Source of the DNA: Roseiarcus sp963741405 | Lineage (GTDB): Bacteria; Pseudomonadota; Alphaproteobacteria; Rhizobiales; Beijerinckiaceae | DNA: 64,000 nucleotides | Reading direction: 5' to 3' | NCBI GenBank assembly: GCA_963741405.1 | Contig: CAVUHX010000024.1 | Location: 21,066 to 85,065 of the forward strand | Part shown: positions 28,364 through 35,926 of the stretch, one piece after another | Position numbering within the stretch: the first letter of the stretch is position 1 | Layout: the number at the start of each line of letters is the position of its first letter | Notes under the pieces: generated by a model | What the model was told of the DNA's origin: nothing | Database searches by the model: none | Seen by the model: only the letters and a program-made list of their open reading frames with translations | Program-made: the position numbers and the translations under genes

Positions 28364-29395
28364 ATGAACAAGCCGTCCCGTATCGCCGAAGCCCATCGCC
28401 TCGACCTCGCTCATCGCCCCCGCCGCAATCGAAAAGCCGAATGGGCGCGGCGGCTCGTGTCGGAGCATGTGCTGACGACCAACGATCTCATCTGGCCGCT
28501 CTTCCTCGTTGACGGAAAGAAGACGCGCGTTCCGGTGGCCGCAATGCCCGGCGTCGACCGGCTCAGCGTCGACGAGGCGGTGCGCGAGGCGGAGCGCGCA
28601 ATGAGGCTCGGCGTTCCGGCGATCGCCTTCTTCCCCTATACCGAGCAGCATCTGAAGGATGAGCACGGGAGCGAGGCCTTCAACGAGGGCAACCTTGTCT
28701 GCACGGCCTGTCGGGCGATCAAGAAGGAGTTTCCCGGCATCGGCCTCGTCACCGACGTCGCGCTCGACCCATACACGAGCCACGGCCACGACGGGCTCGT
28801 GCGCGAGCGGGGAGACGAGCTCACCGTCCTCAACGACGAGACCGTCGCGGCGCTGGTGCGGCAGTCGCTGAACCAGGCGCGAGCCGGCGCCGACGTCATC
28901 GCGCCTTCCGACATGATGGACGGCCGCGTCGGGGCGATCCGCAAGGCGCTCGATGCGGAAGGCTTCCTCGACGTCCAGATCCTCGCCTATGCGGCGAAAT
29001 ACGCCTCGGCCTTTTACGGGCCGTTCCGCGACGCGCTCGGCTCCAAGGGCGCGCTCAAAGGCGACAAGCGGACCTACCAGATGGATCCAGCCAACAGCGA
29101 CGAGGCCTTGCGCGAGGTCGCGCTCGACCTCGACGAAGGGGCTGACATGGTGATGGTCAAGCCAGGCCTCCCCTATCTCGACATCATCCGTCGGGTGAAG
29201 GACGAATTCGGCGCGCCAACCTTCGCCTATCAGGTGAGCGGCGAATATTCGATGATCATGGCCGCGGCGAACAACGGCTGGATCGACGGCGACAAGGCGA
29301 TGATGGAAAGCCTGATCGCCTTCAAGCGGGCCGGCGCCGACGGCGTTTTGACCTACTTTGCCCCGCGGGTGGCGGAGAAGTTGCGTTCCAAATAA
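28364..29395 (+). CDS. hemB: Delta-aminolevulinic acid dehydratase (porphobilinogen synthase)
   Basis: 343 residues. Condenses two 5-aminolevulinate to porphobilinogen in tetrapyrrole synthesis. The two Schiff-base lysines are in AYAAKYASAFYGPFR and VMVKPGLPYLDI; LDPYTSHGHDG is the metal-site segment, lacking the Cys triad of Zn-type enzymes, as is usual in alphaproteobacteria (Mg-type). N-terminal RPRRNRKAEWARRLV matches the family. Single gene here. Confidence 0.96.
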   Translation: MNKPSRIAEAHRLDLAHRPRRNRKAEWARRLVSEHVLTTNDLIWPLFLVDGKKTRVPVAAMPGVDRLSVDEAVREAERAMRLGVPAIAFFPYTEQHLKDEHGSEAFNEGNLVCTACRAIKKEFPGIGLVTDVALDPYTSHGHDGLVRERGDELTVLNDETVAALVRQSLNQARAGADVIAPSDMMDGRVGAIRKALDAEGFLDVQILAYAAKYASAFYGPFRDALGSKGALKGDKRTYQMDPANSDEALREVALDLDEGADMVMVKPGLPYLDIIRRVKDEFGAPTFAYQVSGEYSMIMAAANNGWIDGDKAMMESLIAFKRAGADGVLTYFAPRVAEKLRSK

Positions 29396-29481
29396 GGCCG
29401 CGCAGTGCGGTTTCGGCTCGGACGCAGAATCCGAATAAAAATGAGGCCCCGGAGAACCGAAGCCGGTAGTGGGCTAGTTTG

Positions 29482-29871
29482 AATAAGGCAGGCTATGCGC
29501 AGCTCGTGAAGCTTTATGGCGCAGCCCCGGAGAGCTTCAAGGGCGGCTAAAGCCCCGCCGAATGCACCGGCATCATCAAGACGCCAATCTCTGGCGATCC
29601 TGACTACAGCCACATTTCGACGTCCTACGCGGAGCGCAACAATCTCAATGTGCGGATGAACTCTCGCAGGATGACGAGGCTTACGAACGCTTTTTCAAAG
29701 AAGATGGAAACCCACGCTCACGCGATGGCGCTGCACTTCCTCTATTACAATTTCGTGCGTATCCATAAGGCGCTCAAGGTGGCGCCCGCGATGGCAGCTG
29801 GCGTGACTGATCGCCTTTGGGAAGTCGCGGATATTGTCACGGTTCTTGAGGCGTGGGAAGTAGCCGCTTAA
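29482..29871 (+). pseudogene. IS1-family transposase remnant
   Basis: The reading frame gives NKAGYAQLVKLYG, then an in-frame TAA at 29548-29550, then SHISTSYAERNNLNVRMNS, SKKMETHAHAMALHFLYYNF and VTDRLWEVADIVTVLEAWE, the C-terminal half of a DDE transposase of the IS1 type widespread in alphaproteobacteria. The N-terminal half is missing. Dead element; marks the left edge of an accessory patch. Confidence 0.8.
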
Positions 29872-29876
29872 AGGGG

Positions 29877-30149
29877 TTAAGATTTGCTCAGGTCGATGAC
29901 TTGTTGCAAATTTGTAATCTTATATGCTATCGCTCGATCGTTTCTGTTCTCAATCATCACATCTACAACAAATCTTTTCTTGAATACATTCTCATCGGCT
30001 TCACGAATTTCGTGTTTTATTTGTTCTTCTGCTAAGTCAGACGCATAGATTAGAGGCCTCTCGGTCGTCGATATTTCCTCAATCACGACCTTTTCACCAG
30101 ACCGTTTATCTTTAGGGGCGTCTTTTATATTTGATTGCGTAAAAATCAT
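29877..30149 (-). CDS. AT-rich small ORF, unknown
   Basis: 90 residues, highly charged (Lys/Glu/Asp), no membrane helix. Base composition is clearly more AT-rich than the genes around it and many codons are ones avoided elsewhere in the window (ATA, TTA, AAA), suggesting recent transfer. No family recognised; directly beside the IS1 remnant. Confidence 0.45.
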   Translation of the reverse strand: MIFTQSNIKDAPKDKRSGEKVVIEEISTTERPLIYASDLAEEQIKHEIREADENVFKKRFVVDVMIENRNDRAIAYKITNLQQVIDLSKS

Positions 30150-30500
30150 CAGAACCCGTTCATGTGGGGTATGTTCTCGTGACTTCCTGATTTAGCTCCG
30201 CCGATTCCCAACGGTGCAGAAGATTTAAAAACATTGCCATGCGCACACCCTGAAGGGCTTCCGTCCGGCACATCCCCGACCCCCGAAAAGGCTCGACGCT
30301 ACCGGACAGATCGTGCTCTACCTAAACCGGACATATCGTCCGCTACCAACACGGGTCATCGATCGCCCCTTTCTGTCGAAGGGAAACAACTCTATTCTCG
30401 TCCATGGCGTAACGCTCCTTCCGGGAGATTCGGGTGGCTTCAGCACCAACCCCGGTGCGCCGCCTTCCTCATACCGTCACCCACTTTCCCGCCTAGCTCC

Positions 30501-31127
30501 ATGGCTCTTTTCGACCCTGATAACAGCGCCGGCGAAGTCGCCAGCGTGCTGCTTGACGCAGAACAGGCGGCGGACCGGGTGTTGTGCGCGCACTCCGGCA
30601 GTGCGCCCGCGCGCTTCGTCAATGCGCTTGTTGCAAAAATCAGAGGTCAGTTTGACGCCGAGTTAACGCAATTGAAGGCGGCCATCGCCGCCAACCGGGG
30701 CTACGCGCCCGCATGCGCAGAGATGGGCATGGCCATGGCCCTGTCTGGGCGCGCGGAAGAGGCTTTGCAACCTATCGAACGGGCCTTGCGGCTCGATCCA
30801 CAATCCTTCATACGGAGTTATTGGGAATATTACATGTGTGTTGCATATGCGCATCTCGGCCGCTGGGAAGAGACAGCGAGATGGTGCGAACGGTCGATAG
30901 CGTCCAACCCCGAGTATACTGGTCCCTACGTCGCGCTCGCGGCCACATGCAGCTGGCTTGGGCGCTCGGCGGACGGGGCCAACGCCGTGGCCGAGTTCGC
31001 TAAACGCAGGCCCGACACGACGGTTCAGGGAATTCGAGCGTGGCTTGCTTCACCAGATCCGAAGGTCACCATGGCGAGGGAGCGAGTAATCGAGGGACTT
31101 CGCAGGGTGAGGCTGCCGGAACAGTAA
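30501..31127 (+). CDS. TPR protein resembling the C-terminal region of TPR-type adenylate cyclases
   Basis: 208 residues if started at ATG 30501 (MALFDPDNSAGEVA); the frame is open from 30234 but the added residues look non-coding. Two or three TPR-like helix pairs: LKAAIAANRGYAPACAEMGMAMALSGRAEEA, LDPQSFI...YYMCVAYAHLGRWEETARWCERSIASNPEY. The pattern of Asn/Pro turns and the ending SPDPKVTMARERVIEGLRRVRLPE match the tails of cyclases with TPR repeats, without any cyclase domain. Either a stand-alone TPR protein or a remnant. The next gene is a membrane protein on the same strand. Confidence 0.55.
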   Translation: MALFDPDNSAGEVASVLLDAEQAADRVLCAHSGSAPARFVNALVAKIRGQFDAELTQLKAAIAANRGYAPACAEMGMAMALSGRAEEALQPIERALRLDPQSFIRSYWEYYMCVAYAHLGRWEETARWCERSIASNPEYTGPYVALAATCSWLGRSADGANAVAEFAKRRPDTTVQGIRAWLASPDPKVTMARERVIEGLRRVRLPEQ

Positions 31128-31250
31128 TTGCGTTGCCGCCTGCGGCTCGATGATGTCGACGCAACGCCCTTTTCAAACGACTGCAAACCGCCTCTGCGAC
31201 GGTTTAGTATGAACTGAGGTCGGGCGCGCTTTCCTGACGAGGGTGGGGCA

Positions 31251-31784
31251 ATGACGCCGGAGACGATCAAATACTTCGACAGCCTAACGGCAACATACAC
31301 CGATAATATAAGAAGTTCTGATTACAGAGCTTGTACAATGTTGTTCTTACTTACAGTTTCAGTTCCAACAATTGTCACTTTTCGCGACGAATTCCCCAGT
31401 TATCTGCCAGTATTCGGCTTACTTATTCTTCCGTTATTCGGAATTATCATTTTAATACTGTCGATTTATCCGAGGTTCATTGTAACCCCGGGATTCCCGT
31501 TCTATTACAGGCGGTCAATCTCTCCGGCCGACTTCGTGCTCCCGCCGGACGACGAGAGCCAACTCCTGGCCTTGTTTCGCAATCGTTGCGCGGCGCTTGC
31601 AACAATTTTTTATTGGAAGATGCGTTACTTCCGGATCGCGCTAGGCATCTCCCTATCGTATCTCGTGCTTGTCCTGATGCTCGTCGCTGGCGAAATCGCT
31701 CGCGAGGCGGCGCTCCCAAAGTTCTCCCAGGTTGCGCCCACTCAGTCGGGCCAGCAGTGTCAACCGACGCACTCGAATCGCTAG
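31251..31784 (+). CDS. Membrane protein with Pycsar-effector-like pattern
   Basis: 177 residues: N-terminal helix (TPETIKYFDSLTATYTDNIR), two membrane helices (MLFLLTVSVPTIVTF; VFGLLILPLFGIIILILSIY), the motif SIYPR, a cytosolic loop, a helix with LFRNRCAALATIFYWKMRYFR, and a third membrane helix. This order (NIRxxDxxA, YPR, ...xxLAxIxxxKxxxFR) resembles the Pycsar effector/DUF5706 family, which opens the membrane on cyclic CMP or UMP. Similarity is by pattern only. The AT-rich stretch 31290-31480 differs from the neighbours, suggesting transfer. Confidence 0.45.
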   Translation: MTPETIKYFDSLTATYTDNIRSSDYRACTMLFLLTVSVPTIVTFRDEFPSYLPVFGLLILPLFGIIILILSIYPRFIVTPGFPFYYRRSISPADFVLPPDDESQLLALFRNRCAALATIFYWKMRYFRIALGISLSYLVLVLMLVAGEIAREAALPKFSQVAPTQSGQQCQPTHSNR

Positions 31785-31918
31785 TCCGGCACTTCCGCTT
31801 CGGACGGACTCCGCGCCTACAGGCAATGCCTGCTTACGTGCCCATTTTCGCCATTCACGGCCCCGATTTGCGGCGGTAGCTTTACGTCGTGAGCGGCAGT
31901 TCAGTATATTTGCAACTG

Positions 31919-32935
31919 CTAGCTCATCCTCGCCATCGCAAAATCCGCCGCCCGCTGCGCCGCGACGCCGAGCCCGCTCATGAGATGCTGCAGCAGGGTC
32001 TTGTGAGCCTCCGTCGTCACTTCATAGAGTTGCGCACTCTCCCGGGCGCGGAACAAGAATTCGTCGCCGGTCAGAATCTCGTCGACGAGGCCGAGGCCGA
32101 GCGCGTCGGCGGCGAGCCAGGTGTCGCCGTTGGCGATCTTGTTAATGTCGGCGGTCGGCCGGCAGCGGGCGACATGGGCCTTGAAAGCGCCGTGGGTGTC
32201 CTCGAGCTTGCCGTGGAAGTGCTCGCGTCCTTGCGGCGTGATCTCGCCGAACACGGAGACCGAGCGCTTGAACTCGCCGGCCGTCATTTCCTCGAAATCG
32301 ATCTCGTTCTTCTTGAGGAGTCGGTGAACGTTAGGGATCGCCGCCACGACACCAATCGAACCAACGATGGCGAAGGGCGCGGCCACGACACGGTCGGCCG
32401 CGCAGGCCATCATGTAGCCGCCGCTCGCCGCCACCTGGTCGACCGAGGCGGTCACCGCGATCTTGCGTTCGCGGAGCCGAAGAATCTCCGCCGCGGCGAG
32501 GCCGTAGCCGGTCACCGTGCCGCCGCCGCTGTCGATCCTGACCAGCGCTTCGTCCGTTCCGGGCCGGGCGACCGTCAGCACGGCGTCGATCTGCTGGCCG
32601 AGCTGCTTCACCGGAGTGGCGCGCATGTCGCCCTTGAAGGCCATGACATAGATGCGCTTGCGCGGCTCCTCCTGCTTCCGGGCCTTCGCTGCGGCCTTGG
32701 CCGCCTTCTTCCGCGCCTTGACGAGCGCCCTGCGCTCCTTCTTGCTGAGGAGTTCCGCATTCATCGCGTCGCGCATGTCGTCGTAGTGCTCGTTCAGCGA
32801 ACGAACCTTGATCTCCCGGTCCGTCGGCTCGGCCGAGCGGGCGAGGCGGAAGACGAGGGCGGCAAGCGCGCCGATCGCCGCGACGATGATCAGCGCCTTG
32901 AGGGCGAAAGCGGCGATGTCGGGCCAGAAATGCAT
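31919..32935 (-). CDS. sohB: S49-family signal-peptide peptidase-like protease (SohB type)
   Basis: 338 residues. N-terminal membrane helix (ALKALIIVAAIGALAALVF), a Lys/Ala-rich charged stretch, then the protease domain with RIDSGGGTVTGYG, ASVDQVAASGGYMMACAADRVVAAP (nucleophile Ser in ASGGY) and GSIGVV; the general-base Lys would lie in the FKRSVSVFGE region. Probably degrades cleaved signal peptides or membrane fragments facing the periplasm. Downstream (plus-strand) gene fragments are unrelated. Confidence 0.9.
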   Translation of the reverse strand: MHFWPDIAAFALKALIIVAAIGALAALVFRLARSAEPTDREIKVRSLNEHYDDMRDAMNAELLSKKERRALVKARKKAAKAAAKARKQEEPRKRIYVMAFKGDMRATPVKQLGQQIDAVLTVARPGTDEALVRIDSGGGTVTGYGLAAAEILRLRERKIAVTASVDQVAASGGYMMACAADRVVAAPFAIVGSIGVVAAIPNVHRLLKKNEIDFEEMTAGEFKRSVSVFGEITPQGREHFHGKLEDTHGAFKAHVARCRPTADINKIANGDTWLAADALGLGLVDEILTGDEFLFRARESAQLYEVTTEAHKTLLQHLMSGLGVAAQRAADFAMARMS

Positions 32936-33199
32936 GGAAAGGAGAACCTCGAAGGGGAACCGTCAGAGTGGGAGACGACGAGTCACGCGCGAACGTTTCC
33001 CGGTTCGTCGAGGACTGACGAAAGCGGGGCGGCTCGCCCATTCCGCCACAATATCACACGCCGGCCTTCCCAGAATGTGTCCTTTGTGGGAACCTTCGAG
33101 TCCTTCGTGTTCGAGTTTTTCAACACCGAGGCCGCCAAGGCTGCGCGAAGTTCCCGAATTCTCGCCCGCGGAACGGAAGGGGCGCCGGATGCTGGCCAG

Positions 33200-33367
33200 A
33201 TGCCGCCGCTCGTGTGGGCCGTGGACGACTGCCGCGCCGCCTACGACCGGATGCGCGCGCAGGGCGTGGAATTCACGCAGAGGCCGATCGACCGCTACGG
33301 AGCCGTAGAGGCCGGCTTCCGTGAACCATCGGGAAACGGATGGAAGATGATCGAGGCGCGCCGCTGA
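33200..33367 (+). pseudogene. Fragment of a VOC (glyoxalase-like) protein
   Basis: Only the last 55 residues remain: MPPLVWAVDDCRAAYDRMRAQGVEFTQ and VEAGFREPSGNGWKMIE, the second half of a VOC domain. The upstream sequence in the same frame is not VOC-like. It overlaps antisense with the tail of the GFA pseudogene, suggesting a deletion joined the two. Confidence 0.5.
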
Positions 33368-33633
33368 GGCTCGTTGAGGCCGGGCGGCGTGTGATGAGCT
33401 GGGTCCCGCAGTCGCCGCAGAATTCCCGCGTGACCGCGCTTTCGAGATCGTCGCGCTTGAACAGGCGGGGCTCGCCTCTCGTGTAGCGGAAACCGTCGAG
33501 CGGCATCAACATGAACATGTTCGCGGCGCCGCCGGAAAAATACTGGCAGGGACGACAACGGCATTGCGCCCTGAGCATACCGCGCCGCCTCATAACGAAC
33601 CTTGCCGCAGTAGCAGCCGCCTTCAAGCGTCAT
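33273..33633 (-). pseudogene. GFA/CENP-V family protein, frameshifted and truncated
   Basis: The start at 33633 reads MTLEGGCYCGKVRYEAA, with the first Zn Cys pair; after an apparent extra C near 33580 the other frame gives LRAQCRCRPCQYFSGG, DGFRYTRGEPRLFKR and TREFCGDCGTQL, completing the Zn-Cys set. The C-terminal third is missing and replaced by unrelated sequence overlapping the VOC fragment. GFA proteins bind Zn and sometimes glutathione adducts. Non-functional here as read. Confidence 0.72.
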
Positions 33634-33711
33634 GCGCGTCCACTCTCGCACTCGCGCCGATCCCATGTGGTTCGGCCCGCGGCCGCATCGCAGCCGATGC
33701 GACGGCGCCGG

Positions 33712-34176
33712 TCAACGGATTTCGAGGTGATCCGCCAAGGCCGCGATGATCGGCTTTTGTCCTTTCGTGACCTTTTGCAGCGCCTGGTCGAGCGAGAACC
33801 AGCCCGCGCGGTCGACTTCGGGAAATTCCGCCGTCTTCCCCGAATGCGGCGGCCACTCGATGGCGAACACGTTGCTGCTGATGAGCGCCGGATCGAAGTC
33901 GCCCTCCACGGCGAAGGCGACGATCGTCTTTCCGCCCGGCTGTCTGTGGGCCCCGAGGGCGACGAATTCGCCCGAGACGCTCGCGCCAGTCTCCTCGAAG
34001 AACTCCCGCCGCGCGGCGGCGAGGTGGTCCTCGCCCGCCTCGGCAAGGCCTTTCGGAATCGACCAGGCCCCGTCGTCCTTCTTCCTCCAGAAAGGTCCGC
34101 CGGGGTGGACGAGCAGAATCTCCATGCCCGCTGGCCGTTTCCGGTAGAGCAGGACCCCCGCGCTCATCTTCGTCAT
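33712..34176 (-). CDS. Nudix hydrolase
   Basis: 154 residues. The Nudix box is GLAEAGEDHLAAARREFFEETG (spread over residues 43-64) with REFFEETG for the Mg-binding Glu pair. SAGVLLYRKRPAGMEILLVHPGGPFW is the usual opening of the group hydrolysing nucleoside diphosphate derivatives. A LexA-type box lies 35 bases upstream of the start, so SOS control is possible. Confidence 0.9.
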   Translation of the reverse strand: MTKMSAGVLLYRKRPAGMEILLVHPGGPFWRKKDDGAWSIPKGLAEAGEDHLAAARREFFEETGASVSGEFVALGAHRQPGGKTIVAFAVEGDFDPALISSNVFAIEWPPHSGKTAEFPEVDRAGWFSLDQALQKVTKGQKPIIAALADHLEIR

Positions 34177-34599
34177 CTAACGAACGATTTCTTGACGGCC
34201 TTTGAACAATGTTCTACATTTGTTCGAAGCCCTCCAAAGGGAACCATCGTGTTGCCGGTGTCCGCGGAACCCTGCCCAGACCCGCCCGTCGCTCCCTGGC
34301 GGATTGCGGCGCAGCGCCCGCTCGCTTTCATGCCGGCAGGACCGAGACGCGCAGTCCCATCGCCTAAGGATGCGATCGGCCTGCGAATGGCGCCGCAAAT
34401 GACTGAAAACGTTGGATCCGCGCCCGAAAATGGTATGGCCTTGGCGAGTTTGAGCCACAACGCTTCGCTCCCGACGACGCCGGGACAGCCTGCGGCTACC
34501 GGCCCGGGAAAATCCGCGCAAGATACTGGAAAGATTGATTCAGCGCCCGGAACTGGCGGGTTCCCGGCCGACTTCGTTCCCGATCCGGGCGCCGACCTA
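34177..34599. other. Intergenic region between bpt and Nudix
   Basis: 423 bases. A LexA-type box is at 34211-34225. A plus-strand frame from GTG 34249 is open with an AAGGGA element 8 bases before it, but it continues antisense into bpt and its sequence is not recognisable; I do not call it a gene. Confidence 0.5.
34211..34225. promoter_or_regulatory. Alphaproteobacterial LexA (SOS) box
   Basis: GTTC-tacattt-GTTC matches the GTTC-N7-GTTC direct repeat bound by LexA in alphaproteobacteria. A second, palindromic GAACAATGTTC overlaps its left half. It lies 35 bases upstream of the Nudix gene and faces a long non-coding stretch on the other side. Confidence 0.6.
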
Positions 34600-35337
34600 C
34601 TACCGATCAACGCGGACCCAGCCATGCAGGCCGAGGCGTTCCTGCGGCAGGTAGGCCGCCTTGTAGCCCATCTTCCGCGACCCCTCGACCCAATAGCCGA
34701 GATAGACATGAGGCAGGCCGAGGGTTCTGGCCTTTTCGATGTGGTCCAGGATGACGAAGGCGCCGAGCGAACGGCGGGCGTGATGGGGGGCGTAAAAGGA
34801 ATAGACGAGCGACAGGCCGTCTGCGAGCCGGTCAGTCAGGCAGACCGCGTAGAGAGGTCCCGACCCTTGCGCGTCCTGGCCGCGTACGCGGTACTCAACA
34901 AGTTGAGTGTCGATATGGGTGTCCTCGACCATCATGGCGAAATCGAGCGACGACATATCCGCCATACCTCCCTCGGGATGGCGCGCATCGAGATAGGTGC
35001 GGAAGAGGGCGAAATGCTCGTTCGTCGGCTTCGGAGGAATGAGGGCGCCGACGATATCTGCATTGGCGCGAAGGGCGCGGCGCTGGCTGTCGTTAGGATG
35101 GAATTCGTCGACCAGCACGCGGACCGAAACGCAGGCCCTGCAACTTTCGCAGGCCGGCCGGTAGGCGATCGTCTGCGAGCGACGGAAGCCCGTCTGGGTG
35201 AGGAGGTCGTTCAGCGAGGTGGCGCGCTTGCCGACAAGATGAGTGAAGATCTTGCGTTCCTGCTGGCCGGGCAGATAAGGGCATGGCGATGGCGCGGTCA
35301 GATAGAACTGAGGCGCATCGCGCAATTCCCTCGTCAC
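34600..35337 (-). CDS. bpt: Aspartate/glutamate leucyltransferase
   Basis: 245 residues. Bpt transfers Leu to proteins with N-terminal Asp or Glu (and oxidised Cys), creating a primary N-degron for ClpS. Key segments: FYLTAPSPCPYLPGQQERKIFTHL, GFRRSQTIAYRPACESCRACVSVRV (Cys-rich), and C-terminal LGYWVEGSRKMGYKAAYLPQE. The window also has Aat, ClpS and ClpA. Followed on the same strand upstream by an RDD protein gene, a common pairing. Confidence 0.95.
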   Translation of the reverse strand: MTRELRDAPQFYLTAPSPCPYLPGQQERKIFTHLVGKRATSLNDLLTQTGFRRSQTIAYRPACESCRACVSVRVLVDEFHPNDSQRRALRANADIVGALIPPKPTNEHFALFRTYLDARHPEGGMADMSSLDFAMMVEDTHIDTQLVEYRVRGQDAQGSGPLYAVCLTDRLADGLSLVYSFYAPHHARRSLGAFVILDHIEKARTLGLPHVYLGYWVEGSRKMGYKAAYLPQERLGLHGWVRVDR

Positions 35338-35415
35338 GCTTTCCTCCCCTCGCCTCGAAGGCGGCCGTCAGCGCGCCGGTTCCTCATTAGAAATGCACGC
35401 GCGTGGTCGTTTGTT

Positions 35416-35862
35416 TCAAAGGCGACGCACCATCACGACGCCAGCGACGATGTCGTGCAGGCATCGCTTCTCCGGGTCGACCAGCGACACCAGAAAGATC
35501 GGCGGGAAGAACCAGCTGACATAGAACAGGACGGCCTGAACCGCGGCGTTGACGAAGGGGACGCGCGCGCCGTTTTCGTACATACGCATTTCGAGGTCCA
35601 TCGCCCGCATGCCCGGCGTCGCCATCCTGGCGCCGGATACGGAAAGCCCGTTGTAGAAAAACGCAACGATCGGCCACAGCGGGGGCAGGAAGAAGAGCGC
35701 GAACCCGAGGGTAAGCACCACCGAGGCGGTCCACAGGAGCGCGACCAGCACACTGACGATCGCGAAATCGAAGCAGACCGCGAGAATCCGCCGCGTCCGG
35801 ACCCCAGCCAGCGCGTCGGCGCGCAGGGTCTGAGCGGGCGTCGTCGCAGAGAAATTGGACAT
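35416..35862 (-). CDS. RDD-family membrane protein
   Basis: 148 residues from ATG 35862 (MSNFSATTPAQTLRADALAG). RDD proteins have two or three membrane helices with conserved Arg-Asp-Asp: here RTRRILAVCFDFAIVS (R and D) and DPEKRCLHDIVAGVVMV (D) are recognisable. Transport roles have been proposed for some members. Upstream of bpt by 78 bases, likely co-transcribed. Confidence 0.82.
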   Translation of the reverse strand: MSNFSATTPAQTLRADALAGVRTRRILAVCFDFAIVSVLVALLWTASVVLTLGFALFFLPPLWPIVAFFYNGLSVSGARMATPGMRAMDLEMRMYENGARVPFVNAAVQAVLFYVSWFFPPIFLVSLVDPEKRCLHDIVAGVVMVRRL

Positions 35863-35926
35863 GAAAACCTCCGGGCGCAACCGCCCCCGAGCGCGCTCGC
35901 AGGATGTGGGAGGCTCACCCGCCAAG

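Noticed and set aside
31889..33367. 492-codon plus-strand frame opposite sohB
   Set aside because: Antisense to SohB; only its last 55 codons (VOC-like) look like protein and these are annotated separately.
34249..34599. Plus-strand gene after the LexA box
   Set aside because: Start and AAGGGA look plausible, but the frame continues antisense into bpt and the protein has no recognisable segment.
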